64,000 bases of DNA from Berberis thunbergii (lineage: Eukaryota; Streptophyta; Magnoliopsida; Ranunculales; Berberidaceae). Below, one piece after another: positions 45,071 to 57,485 of this stretch. The notes beneath the pieces are model-generated. The model was not told the origin of the DNA, did not search any database, and saw nothing but the letters and a program-made list of their open reading frames with translations. How positions within the stretch are numbered: position 1 is the stretch's first letter; every line of letters starts with the position of its first letter. The stretch is taken from the NCBI GenBank assembly GCA_003290165.1, contig QNQO01006953.1, positions 62,001 to 126,000 of the forward strand. The letters run 5' to 3'. The position numbers were made by a program, and so were the translations under genes.

Positions 45071-45848
45071 CTGTTTATTACATACCAATGATTTATTAAA
45101 GTTTGAGTGAGAAAATAGCAATAGACCAATAAAAATGGACAACAACAACAACAAGATAATGAAAAGTCAGAAGATGAACCGTCCTTAAAGGTCACAACTT
45201 AAAGGTCACACACATTGTGACCTCTTTTTTCACCCATTGACCTTTTCACTACAAGCGCACTTTAGCAACAACCCAGAATCTCTAATAAACAAATAATAAA
45301 TAAAAAACGTGTCACAAGATCCGTGCGTAACAGCACACGAAGAGGTAGGCTCGGCGAGAGCCCTTCTAGGGAGCGAGGGATCCCTCGAGATAAGGGTTGG
45401 GTAGGCGAAGAGATGCAAACACTTTATTTTGGCGCAAAAGCAAAAAAAAAAGAAATCATAAAAAAGAGCTTTAAAAAAAAAGAAAAAGAAAGTAAAAGCG
45501 AGATAGATAGAGAGAGAGAGAGAGAGAGAAGCGAAGGCGACAAAACAGATGAAATAGTCGGCGCTCTTGTCTCTGTCTCTCCTCGCCTCCTCCTCCTCTT
45601 CTTCTTCTTCTTCTTCACCAAGGCATCAACAACGCTTTCTTCTTGGTTCGTTCATTCGTTCGGTGGCTCTGTTTTGAACGTCTCGTTCTTCGGCTCTGTT
45701 TCGGTGAAATTTTTGACTATCGAGTAGAGCAGTTGAGGAGAGTTACGGATCTATCTAGATCTCTCTTTTTCCGCTTTGATAAGGAAAAAAGATCGTGTTT
45801 TTTTTTTTATGTTAGATCTTCAATTGGATTAGTAATAAGTTACTTATT
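44968..45848 (+). promoter_or_regulatory. Upstream region and 5' UTR of the SOV-type gene
   Basis: The space between the retrotransposon duplication and the SOV ATG is about 880 bp. It contains a run of 32 A (45034-45065), a GA microsatellite near 45509-45530 and a TCC/TTC-rich pyrimidine patch at 45581-45620, which is common in plant leaders. A short upstream ORF lies at 45809-45832. The transcription start cannot be fixed by eye. Confidence 0.5.
45809..45832 (+). promoter_or_regulatory. Short upstream ORF in the SOV leader
   Basis: ATG at 45809 opens seven codons (MLDLQLD) ending in TAG, 16 bases before the main ATG at 45849. It is in a different frame. If the leader covers it, it could reduce initiation at the main start. 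Confidence 0.5.
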
Positions 45849-48800
45849 ATGAAAGGAGTGACGGAGCAGGTTGTGGTTGTGGAGAGGAGTGAAGAAGGTG
45901 GTGATAAAGAGAAGAAGAAGAGGCGTCGTCCAAGACGACCTAAGCACAATCCCACTTCTCCTCAAGGTGAAATTTTATTTTTGTTTTTCTTCTCTCTTGA
46001 GTTTTTAGTCGTACTCACTCAGTTTCTGAGTTTCTCTATCAGTTTATTCTATTTGTGCAATTAGGAATTGCTTTAATGATATGTTTGGTTCTACTTGTTT
46101 TCCAAAATTTTACACTTTAGATATTCTCTTCCTGTTTCCACTTCTTGTGTTTCGTTACATACAATTATTGGTGGATGTTATTATTATTATTATTATTATT
46201 TGTAAATGGAGTTGATATCTTTAAAGCTTAGTTTCTAAGGGGTTGGTGTTGAGGATCTTCTTGTCAAAGGGGAAAAAACTTTGTAGGTCTTTTATGCTAT
46301 CAAATCACTCTCCTCGTATAGTTGTATTCCATGGAGGTGTTGCAACAGATAAGTAGGAGGGGTGCATTAATAGCAAGAGGGTTTAGTATTTTTTGTTACT
46401 TGTGGATGCTCCTGCTATAGGATGGAATGTGAGAGAGAGGTGGTCAATCCTTTCAATAGGAGAAGATTACGAGAACTAGATCATGACTTTTCATCTTGTT
46501 GGAAACCATTAGTCAATTATTTAAATGTAGACTCATTGTAGACTCGGTTTGAAAAATATGGGGTACGAGAGATATTGTGTAGAGTGGCCTCATGGCAATT
46601 CATACCTTTGGTTGATATTTTTATTCTTTGGGACAAACTGTCAGACTAAAAGAGTGAGGGCCAATGGTAGCCTAGTTGGATGGTTAAGGCTGTGGTTGTT
46701 TAACCCCCATGTCTTGGGTTTCTATACCCACCGGCAGCACGCTTGTCTTTCAAAAAAAAAAAGAAAAAAAGAAAAAGAGTAAAGAAACTCATCAAGGGGA
46801 TTTTCCTGTGTCGTTAGCATATAAATTGTCAGTAAGGTCGAAGATTGGGCCATGTCAGGTTTCTATGGTCCTTGCAATAAGAACCAGAATTCATTTTTGT
46901 AATTCCAACCTTATTTTAAGGATACAGGAGCATTTTGCTTGAGTGAGTTAATGCATTAATATATGAAATTTTGTTTACCAATAGAAAATCATGTAGGAAA
47001 AAGATGGTGTATGCTGATGTCAGTCAACTTCACATATTGAAAACAATTCTGCATTCTGATATGTTTAGTATCTTTATAACAAATTTGGTTGCATGTTGTG
47101 TTTGGTGCATGAAGATGGAATGATATCTTCAATATGTAATTTGGCCATTTGAGTTAGATTTTATAATATGACACAACTCTTCAAAATATTCACTTTCCTA
47201 TACCCCTTTGAGATACTTACCATTACCATAACTAAAGGTCTTAATGGTTACGGACATACACATTTTGTGTCAGAACAGCTTATGCTAACATGGATGTAGC
47301 TCATGGTCAATAAAGGTGGTTGTTCTTGTTTTGTGCAGTGAGATTAATTATCGACTTCCATTTCAAAACTTTTACGTTTTTCTCAGCAATATAAAGTGGG
47401 ACTACTGATAAAAAAAGCAATATAAATATTGAACTAGTTATTGCATTGTAGACTAGTTTATGTGTTTTCTCTTATTTTGTTTCTTGTTTTGCTGTTATCA
47501 TTCAGTTGATGGGACATATGTGGAGGCAACGAAAAGGTCAGATCATACTAGCTCCTCAAACCATGCATCACTGAAATCTCAGAACTGTGAATTAGACAAT
47601 CATGCATCAAATGATCAGGGGTTTTCAAAAGCATCAGGTGTTGGTTTCAGTTCTTTACCAACTATGCATATTAACGGAGATGCAATAGCATTACAAAATG
47701 TTCAAGATCAATATCAATCTGCCCCTACTTCACAGGGAAAGGTGGTTTCTAGATCTTGTCCAGAGCCAATTTCTCGAGAGACAAATGGCTCATTTCAAAA
47801 TAACATAAATTTAATTTTTCCAAAGAATGAGCGTTATGCTGATGCACAGAGAAAATATTTTTTCCCTCACTGGTCAGCTGAGAATGTTGATGAGGCAATA
47901 CAGGTCAGTGGTATTGTAAATTGAGAACCTATCTTTTTTGTAAGAAGTTAATTGCAGATTTAAGATGAGTCAGGGGAAAGAAGTCTCAATAGGCATTCTA
48001 TCTCACCTTTTTATTTATTTATTTATTAATTTTTTGTTAAATTTATAACAGAAAGGTGATGCTTTTCGAGCATCTTTTCGTGTGAATGCTCACAACCGGC
48101 TAGAGGTTTGTAGTCCCATTTTTGTAAACATATTTTTCTCTTGTACTGTATCTATATTTCATTGAATTGGTTTATTAAATAACTTGAATGCACTTTTTGT
48201 ATTGCAGGCATACTGTACAGTAGAAGGGATACCAACAGATGTTCTAATCAGCGGAGTTGCACAAAATAGAGCTGTAAGAATTCTTAATTTGATTATTCAC
48301 TTCATTTCTTTCTCAAACGAAGGTTGGAAATGTCTCAGAGGATATTGAATTGTTTTTCATCATTTTTTTTTAATTTAAAAAAAAGACATTTGGAACTATG
48401 CTTTTCCTTGTGCAAGCTGATGCTCAATAAAAATGAATGAATCTATGATGTTTTTGTTCATCCATCAAACTACTTGCATGTAACTATGTTTTGAACTATG
48501 GTTTGACGTATACAAGCTAATGCCCATTGCAGATAAACTACTAAAAATTTTGTGATGGTTTTGGTTGTCTATTAATGTAAGTCTCCCCCTTGGTCTTTAA
48601 AGCTTTTGTTGTGACGTTCTTTTAGGTAGAAGGAGATGTTGTGGCAATTCAATTGGATCCCTTGGAATTGTGGACCCGGCTGAAAGGGTCAGGAAGCCCT
48701 TCCAACAATTCTGTCCCATTGGAGGATTCTGACATATTGCCTGAAGTTGTTGAGGTGGTTGGTGATGACTGCAAAGGAAAAGGGATACTAAATGGTGAAT

Positions 48801-51800
48801 GTGAGTATAATAAACGCCTTTCATCCTTCTCAGAACGTGTAGATTATGTTGATGAGACTGAAGGGCAGTCAAGTTCAATAAAGAAAATATGTGCAGTACT
48901 GACTTCTTTTCCTTCCAAGCGACCTACTGGTACTGTTGTAGCCATTATTGAAAAATCTCCTCGTCGTGATGCTGTTGTTGGCTTTCTTTCTGTTAAACAA
49001 TGGCTTTCTTATAGAGAAGGTTGTAGAAAGGAGACAGGGAAAAACAAGAATCCAGTCTCAACTCCTAATCAGGGATACATCCAATTGAAGCCGAATGATG
49101 CAAAGTTTCCAAAAATGATGGTCCCTGTCGAAGGCTTGCCTGATGATGTAAAGGCGAGATTAATGGGCGGCGAGACACAAGTGGCTGCACGAATTGTTGA
49201 CTGGAGGGAAGATGACCTTTTACCTCGCGCCCATGTTTTGCATGTATTTGGTCGAGGTGGAGAAATTGATTCTCAGATGGCAGCAATCTTATTTGAAAAT
49301 GGAATTTGCAAAACAGAGTTTTCTCCTCAATCACTTTCTTCTCTTCCAGATCGTTCATGGGAAGTGCCGGTGAAGGAGTTTGAAAGAAGAAAGGATCTTA
49401 GAAATCTCTGCACATTTACAATTGATCCCCCGACAGCCACTGATCTCGATGATGCTTTGTCTATGGAAAGAATTTCAGATGGAATATTAAGGGTAGGGGT
49501 ACACGTTGCTGATGTGTCATACTTTGTTTTGCCAGACACTCCGTTGGACAAAGAAGTACAGACCCGGTCTACAAGTGTTTATCTTAATCAGCATAAATTA
49601 CCAATGTTGCCTTCACTTCTTTCTGAGAATTTTGGCTCGCTTATTCCTGGTGTTGATAGACTTTGCTTTTCTATTATGTTTGATTGCAACATTGCTGGGG
49701 AAGTCATTGATCGCTGGATTGGTCGTACTGTTATTCGTTCATGTTGCAAGCTGTCCTACCAACAGGCTCAGGTCATAATTGATGGATCAATGGATTTTGA
49801 GAATCATAGTTTCTCTGTTAGTGAGGTCCCTGAAATGTTTGGCAACTTTGAGTGGCAGGATGTTGTTGAATCTGTGAAAAACCTTTATCACATTTCCAAA
49901 AAATTGAAAGAGAAGAGAATTAATGATGGGGCAGTTCATTTGGATAGCTCCAAGATTTTTTTCTTGTTTGATGAATGTGGAATTCCATACGACAGTGTGC
50001 TCTATGGGCAGACAGACTCTAACTCTTTGGTTGAGGAATTCATGCTCTTGGCTAATAGGACAGCTGCAGAAGTCATAACTAGAGCGTTCCCTGATTGTGC
50101 ATTATTGCGCAGGCATCCAGAACCAAATGCTCGGAGGCTCCGAGACTTTGAAGTATTTTGGCAGAAGCATGGTTTAGAATTGGATACCTCTTCTTCTAGC
50201 CAGCTTCACCTTTCATTGGGGAAAATTAGGGAAAAGCTCAAGAGTGATCCTGTATTGTTTGATATTCTTATCTCATATGCTTCAAAGCCAATGCAGTTAG
50301 CTACATACTTCTGTACCGGAGATCTTAAAGACAGGGAGCAGTGGGGTCATTATGCTTTGGCAATTCCTCTCTACACACATTTCACTTCCCCACTGCGTAG
50401 GTATCCTGATATTGTTGTCCATCGGACACTGGCTGCAGCTATTGAAGCTGAGAATATGTATCTACATCAACAAACAATGCTGCGTAATGCCAACAACCGG
50501 GAGGCAGTTAAAGTAAACATTTTTAGTAGTGTTCATTTTAACAAGGAAATTGTCGAGACCAAGGAGTTTAAAGAAGCACTGTGTAATGCTTCATTGAAGC
50601 ATAGTGTTCCATGCACAAAAACACTTGGAGAAGTTGCTACTTACTGCAATAAGAAGGGGATAGCTAGCAGGCATGCGGAGGATGCCAGTGAAAAATTTTA
50701 CCTGTGGATATTGCTGAAGAAGAAAGAGGTATGCAACTTTTTTCTGAATCCATTTAAGAGTTTTTGCTAATGTTCAAAGATTAAAATCAACTTCATCGTA
50801 ATTTTCCGAGAAGAGGTATTTCTATTACTGATGAATTTAGGGTTTACAGCGTGTTAGCTACATCAACTTTATAGTATCATTGACTTGTTAATAGGGATTG
50901 AGATGTTGGACATTGTTAGCTACACCAGCTCTAAAAATCTCCTTCAAACTAGAACATACAAACTGTGTATTTATTTGTTGGAAAAAATAACATATTAAGG
51001 GTTCCAGTAAAAATATTTGGAATACAATTTTGTTTGTTTTACATCACTCATAGGAAGTGCAAGTTGATGTCAATTTGCTTTATCGTTCATGAACCCTGTG
51101 CCACACGCTGGATTGTTGTGAGAGGATGGGAATTCACACTTAGTCAACTATAATGATGATTGAAGGAGAGGAGGAGACATGATGATCAGGGTTGGCTATA
51201 ATTTGCTGTAAAACTATTATTAACATTTATAAAAAAATGTAAAGTTCAAAAGATATGGGGATGGTTGATGATCTATGCATGTACTGTTTTGTTGGTGTGT
51301 CCAATTTGTGTCCAGGGGTCAGAGTATCCATTTATTTTTGCATATATATGTGTATTATTATATTTATTATTATTTCTATATCTAGTGTCCTTATCTTACT
51401 ACATTGAACATAGCAAATTGTTAGTATCAATCCAAACACCCTATTGTGCCTTTTAAACCCACTACCTAGGCTTGCACATTGCAGACAACCTTGATACATT
51501 CTCTAGCCAGTTCGAACCTCCTGTTAGGCACTATGAATCATGTGGAAATAGTGGATGTGAGTGTGTCCTTTCTCGATGATTTTATCAATTTACCTTATTT
51601 TCTTTCTTGTCAATCAAACGTGGCTAAGTTATACTTGTATACTTTGTGATAAATATTTCAAGTGTCTTGCTCTTGACCAAGGATGCACGTACTCTTCGAA
51701 AAATCCTCATTTCGATAGTTGGATACGCGTCAGACACGGACTCGCGTTCGACACGTATCCAACACGTGGTCAACGGTCAAGACACGTTGACTGAGACCGA

Positions 51801-54800
51801 CGCGGCCTCGACTCGGCCAGTGTTTTTTTCTGTTTTTGTTTGGTTTTTATTATTATTTATTTTTTTCTAATTTTTCTCTCTTGTTAAGCTCTCATCTTTC
51901 AACTTCAAAAGTAAAAATTTTAAACAATTTTAAGTTTTAGATTGTTTATGTTCATGAGTTATAAAAAATTAAAATTAATAAAAGGTAAAGTTTGACCGAT
52001 TCGCCGAGTCGTCGAGTCTTAATTTTTTGAAAATTGTTGAGTCGCCGTGTCGTGTCCGACACGATACGCGTGTCCTTGTCCGTGCATCCTTGCTCTTGAC
52101 ATCCTTTCATTAGCTTATAGTTAGTGGTTTTTCAAAAGTGAAATTTGAAAAACAATAGATATGACCCAAAATGCCATGTTAACTGTCGTATTGTAAAATT
52201 GATATTACAAAATGAGAGTTAAAGAGTATTTTTTCATGTCACTTATCTACTCCCTTGTTCCTTTCAAATGTATTTAATTTTAATAAAAAAATTTAAACGA
52301 TATGCATACATAGAGCATAAAGAAATTTATAGTTACATTACAATTTGACTAAAGTAGGGATAAAGTATGCAAATATTGAGCCATAAAGAAGGTGATCTCA
52401 TGCTCTGTTGCTAAATAGCTCAAAGCTTCATGTCATTCTTGAAGAGTCGGTCTCAATCAATATAAAAGGGCACGCACAATTATTGAAGTTTCTTTACTTC
52501 ATTCCACCAAGTTTTTGATTTTTTGAATGTTTGGCGAGGTTAACAGGGAAAGATCCAAATTCATCTAATAAATCATGTACTCGTTCTTGCAAAATTACAT
52601 ATTTTCTGAACCATACATAAGAGTAGGGGTGGGCAAAAACCGATTTAAATTCAGTTAACCGACCGAACCGAAATATGAGTAGAAAGAAAATAATTTAAAT
52701 CGAACCGAACCGATCCGATTATAAACGGTTTGAAATCGGTTTACGGTTTTGAACCGACCAATTTATAACCGAATCGACCGATTAATTAGATATACATAAA
52801 TAACTAAATAACAAATAGGTGTTAATACTTGATTAGTGCAATAAATGCACTGCAATACACCCTGTTGCACTAAATCACCCCCTTCTCTCAAAGTTTTCAA
52901 TTTTTGGCTAAAAATTGGGTCTATAAAAAAATTGGGCCTGTAAAAAAATTGGACATGTTTTAATGAAAGTCTTTCAAATGCTTGAGCCTGAAATTTCGGC
53001 CCAACCGAACCGAACCGATCCGAAATTCGGTTAAACTGAATTCATCGGTTTACAAATACAAAATTCGGTTTCGGTTTGGGTTTTGGGCAAACCGAATGAA
53101 ATCGGTTCGAAATAGGTTTGGGGCTCAAAACCGAACCGAACCGACATTGTATCCTCGTGCTGTTGGCACGATCACATTTTTTTTTATTGTGGCGTGTACA
53201 TGCGCCTTCGGCAGAACTACCCTTGTCACCCGAATGGTTGGGATGTGCTTTCGGTGCTCCCTAAATAATAATTGTGTATTTTTATCTAATTACTATGATA
53301 TAATAATTATATTTATTTACAATTTACACCATACTAAAATATGGACAAACAAATTTAATATCAAATGTACAAAATGAGAAAAATCAAAGTGCACTATGAA
53401 ATTAAATAAAAAAAAGCTATGTTATATTATGAAATGTAAAATTCTAAAAAGATATGTAATATAAAGAGTTTAGTTTTATTTTTAAGACAAAATGGTAAAA
53501 ATAGAAATGATAAAAGGGAATTTACACTAAAGACCTATTCATAATTAAAATAAATGCTCGGTGGGTATAAAATTATCGAAGTTTGGGGTGATATTAATTA
53601 AAAAATGCACGGACACGACATGAGGACACAAATTTTATAAAAATTAGGACTTGACTATACGCTATGTAGTTAAAACGACGATATAACGCCATATCGTATA
53701 ACGTACAAGAAGCGTTACAAATCTCCATTTTTATCGTTTTGGTATTACAGTTCCGTTACGCTAAACTAACGACTGTTATCGATATAACAATACTTTAAAA
53801 TTATCTGTTATAATGTAACATCTTATATAAAAGAAAAAAGAGGGGAGATATTTTCTCAATAAAAAATCGAAACGACTTAAACGTACAGAGAATCGAAAAG
53901 AAAGAGATCGATTGACGAAGAAGAAGAAAGGGGATCGTTGTTTCAACAAAGAAGAAAGCGGATCATCAAATCGAAGCAATTGATTGACTGTTTGATTGAT
54001 TTTGGTGATTGACTATTTGATTGGTTGAAAAAAAGAAGAAGGGTAGAGGAAGGGAATCAATCGCTTTGTTGCAAGTCGTTGAAGGAAAAAACGAGGAAAG
54101 AATAAGGGAAAAATCTAACCTGAGTGCCTATTCATACTCCTCATCCTGGTGCTCCTTTTCTGCTGCTCATCAATTTCTAACTTTTAAGGTACTAACTACT
54201 AAGGTGTCCCATATGTACCTTCGGTAATCAGTATTGGTTGACTTCATTCAAATCAGTGATTCATTACATATAAAAAAGCATACGCTTGTTATGTATTCAT
54301 TGCATTCTTAAAAAATAGTGTTCCAAAACAGTGTTTTAATGTTTCCAAATATTCATTCTTCAATTGATTTCTCTTCCACGAAAATGTGTTCATGTCAGTT
54401 TTCAATTTCAAAATGGAATATACATTTCAAAGTGGAATATACAGTTCAATTCAATTTCAATATTCAATTTTGTTACCTTATTGATTTTTTTGCTTTATAA
54501 ACATTAATACTTAGTGTGGGTATAAAAAATATATTTTAAAAATAGTCCGTTATATTCCTTTATATCCTATAACTCTCCTAGATCGTTACGAGTTTGTTAT
54601 ACATTTTAACTGCATTGGCGACTTGCCGTACCTTTTTTTTTCAATCAAATCATATGAAGATACACAACAATTTTAATAATGAAAGAATTTAAATAGAAAA
54701 TAATAAGTATGAAGATGAAAACGAAAATGAAATACAAATGATGCATTAATTTCTATATTGCAAGTAGGAAATTTTTTTTAGAAAAGAACACGAAGAAAGA

Positions 54801-57485
54801 ACAATACATAAAAAAGGGTGTGAAAGTGGGAAAAGATGACATTCTGTCATAAGAAAAAAAAAAGTAAAAAAGTGAAGGAGAGAAAAAGCAAAAGAGAAAA
54901 GAATAAACAAATATTAAGAAGCTTAGACTACCTTTATGTTTCAGTGCCTTTTCATCGCCCTTTCCATCTTGACTTTTTGATTATAATTGAAAGTTTTTCA
55001 CTTCAGATGGACTAACAACCTTCTCATTAGGTGGTTATTTTAGCCCATCTAAAAATAAAAAGAAAAATAAAGTTGGTTTTCGAGTCTTGAGTGTGTCGTT
55101 GGCGTGTCCGACACGTTGACCACATGTTTGACTCTGTCGACGTATTGACTTGGTTCTAACACGTGTAAAAGGCATGTCGAGCGAGTGTTGGTGACGGATA
55201 CGTGTCGGGCACAACTATGGCATTGGCAAGTGTTCCGAAGAGTCTCTACATCTTTGGTTAGGACTAAAAGCAAAATAAAAAATTGAATTTATATCCATGC
55301 ATATGCTACTTTTTTTTTATTTTTTATCGGTAAGCATGTAATTATTTTAATTTGTCAAAGGGCATGTTGGGAACACCAATAAAATTCAACCTATTCTCTT
55401 TCAAAGTGGGCTTTGTTTTCTTTCAATTTACATGTTATGCCACAACTTATTGTTTGTAAATAACATATCACTAAGGGGGTAGTTAGGAAATATGAGCTAA
55501 ATTCACTTTGAATTGTGAACGAGTTTTATGCTCTTTTGTTTTCACTTATTTACACGGCCACACACTTTTTACTTGGTGTATCCCCGTGCCTTTTGACATA
55601 CCACACTTTCCACAGTGTGTACTTGTACCTTCCGCATGCTACTTATCTTGTTGGGACGTACGTAACAAAAGTAATAATATGTTAAAATTTTGAGAGAATT
55701 TACTGTGTTTTCATAGTTTGTGTAAATACAATTTTTTTAATTTTATGAGTTGGTTGTTGTTAGACCATTAGATCGTCTCAGTTTCATATGAATATCAATC
55801 TATTTGCCAATTTGAAATGTTGGAAAAAAATTAATAATATTCACTGCATTAAATAAAATACAATATCAATATGCAAATTCTACAAAAAAGGATAATAAAA
55901 GCTCCCCTTCCCTGTTCTCTAGGGGTTTATACAAAAAAGGAAAGGAATTTATTTCAAATTTAATAATAATTTTATTAAATAATTCTACCTTAGGACCAAT
56001 TGATAATTTAATGTTTTGAAGGGTATTAAGTAATTTAGATGAAGGACTTGTTATTCATCATTATTGAATGCTTGGAGGTTCTTGTACAGTTGAATTTTGG
56101 GGTGGTTTTAATAATATAATAAATGGCCTTAGGATTAAAAGAAATATAAAATTTAAATGTACCATAATACTGATGGTAGCTTTTGATTTTAATTGAGCAA
56201 TCACGTAATTATTATACTTTGGTACGTGCTTTCAGGAAATATCACTCAAATTCAACTTTTTTCATTTAACTAAAAGGCTTTGCTTTCACTCGAAATTACA
56301 TATCCTAACACAATTCAATGCAACCGTTGGATTTGTGTTCATATTCTCCACTATTCTATCAAATGCATATGGATCATTGGGTTTATGTTTATGTTGGAAT
56401 ATTTTTAAGTTGGATGTGTTTTGTTATATATATTATTGCAAGAGTTTTTAGTTACTGGAAAGAAATCCAGCAGTAGGCACTTGCATTTTTTCGTTTGGGG
56501 TTAAGTGAGGGTTGGTCGCTTGAATTTAAGGTTGATGTAATAAAAAAAGTTGTGGATTTTTGAATTTAAAGAAATCAATTAGACTAGATTGAAGATGTTT
56601 TGAAACATTTGTTTATGGTTCACATTTCTATATTTTTTTGCTGAGCATGGTGGTAGTTATTTCATTCACATATGTGTGAACTAGTACCATGTTATGTTTC
56701 TCATTCTATAATTCATTGGAGAATATCTCAACAATCCGGTGACCCAAAATTGGAATGCAAACTAAGGTCTCAGATGGAGTAAATGTTAAGCCGATTTTTC
56801 AGTTTGAGCTGACAAGAGGTTTGAAAATATGAATTCTTTGAGGTTTTGTCCTAGCCCTCATAGTTTTCTTTTGTTCTCTTGCAGATTTTGATTACGGAAG
56901 CCAGAGTTCTTGGTCTTGGGCCAAAGTTCATGTCCATCTACATACATAAGTTTGGAGTAAGGAGTTAATCTACCTCTATTACCGTTTTATATATTTGAGA
57001 TTTGAACAAGCATCTTACCCCCCTACATTTGTGTCCTCTTCTAGATTGAGCGAAGGATCTACTATGATGAAGTCGATGGATTGACTGCAGAATGGCTTGA
57101 GACAACATCGACACTGGTACTTAATTTAAGTACAAACAGACGAACTCATAGGAGAAACAGTCCTGGTAGATACCGGTCACTTGAAGATGTTGCATGTGTG
57201 ATTAACCCATGTGACCTAAAACCAAAAGAAGTTTTGTTTGGAAATAGTGAGAACAGTGAGAATGAGATAGTTAAAGTGCAACAGGCAGTAGACGATGCAG
57301 TCTTGGAGAATTCGAGTCCTGTTAACAGCAATGGAATTTCAGAAAATACTGAGATCGATCCAGCTGTTTTCCCTTTAACGGTAAGGCCGTTTTCTACAAT
57401 CCATGTAGCACTCTATGCAGTTGGAGGGGATGATGGGCCACTTGACGTAGGGGCAAGGTTGTACATGTGTTCGTACTTTAATTAA
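45849..57485 (+). CDS. SOV: DIS3L2/SOV-type 3'-5' exoribonuclease, seven coding exons
   Basis: Exons: 45849-45966, 47506-47903, 48052-48105, 48208-48273, 48626-50728, 56885-56956, 57045-57485. All junctions are GT-AG and in phase, giving 1083 residues, close to the Arabidopsis protein. A stop at 45813 closes the frame upstream of the ATG. The N terminus is basic (KEKKKRRRPRRPK, about residues 21-33). A first cold-shock domain lies around 156-230 and a second before residue 440. The RNB domain has DPPTATDLDDA at 479-489, carrying the metal-binding acidic residues, and HFTSPLRRYPDIVVHR from 797. An S1-like C-terminal part follows (ILITEARVLGLGPKF on). No PIN domain is present, which separates DIS3L2 from DIS3/RRP44. 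Family members degrade cytoplasmic mRNA independently of the exosome. The sequence looks intact. Intron 5 is 6.2 kb. Confidence 0.93.
46656..46772 (+). mobile_element. tRNA-derived SINE in SOV intron 1
   Basis: GGGCCAATGGTAGCCTAGTT starts the copy just after the duplication AAAAGAGT (46648-46655), which recurs at 46773-46780 after the A-rich tail. TAGCCTAGTTGG fits the RNA polymerase III A-box consensus exactly. GGGTTTCTATACCC sits where a B box would be, but degenerate. The 3' end reads CTTGTCTTTCAAAAAAAA. Confidence 0.8.
51678..52092. mobile_element. Non-autonomous hAT-type element, CAAGGATGCAC family, copy B
   Basis: Termini CAAGGATGCAC and GTGCATCCTTG are identical to copy A at 7246-7993. 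Perfect 8-bp duplications CTCTTGAC lie at 51670-51677 and 52093-52100. It has the same ACTCTTCGAAAAA start and GACACG/GTCGAGTC repeats but is 415 bp instead of 748. Confidence 0.9.
52624..53150. repeat. GAACCG-rich repeat in SOV intron 5
   Basis: It starts TAGGGGTGGGCAAAAACCG and is filled with CCGAACCGA and CGGTTT motifs on both halves around an AT-rich centre. The matching right terminus and a duplication were not found, so it may be truncated. Confidence 0.55.
53657..54619. mobile_element. Possible TIR element in SOV intron 5
   Basis: The left end TATACGCTATGTAGTTAAAA resembles the complement of the right end (GCCAATGCAGTTAAAA). The flanking octamers GACTTGAC (53649-53656) and GACTTGCC (54620-54627) differ at one position. 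The interior is AT-rich without a transposase. Confidence 0.4.
55075..55262 (-). repeat. Fragment related to the CAAGGATGCAC family
   Basis: It is rich in GACACG/CGTGTC motifs and reads, on the minus strand, AGAGACTCTTCGGAACACTT, like the start of copies A and B. The termini are eroded and no duplication is visible. Confidence 0.45.

Larger units (their letters stand above)
50729..56884 (+). other. Intron 5 of SOV, 6.2 kb, transposon-filled
   Basis: The donor is GAG|GTATGC and the acceptor CTTGCAG|ATT. It contains a hAT-type element (51678-52092), a GAACCG repeat (52624-53150), a possible TIR element (53657-54619) and a GACACG-rich fragment (55075-55262). The other introns are 88-1539 bp. 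No hidden exon is needed, because exons 5 and 6 join in phase. Confidence 0.8.

Noticed and set aside
45323..45727. 134-codon plus-strand frame upstream of SOV
   Set aside because: It is built on GA and TTC repeats of the promoter/leader (Glu-Arg and Leu-Phe runs) and has no protein-like character.
48597..49551. Minus-strand frames opposite SOV exon 5
   Set aside because: They are antisense shadows of a conserved exon whose plus-strand frame matches DIS3L2 throughout.
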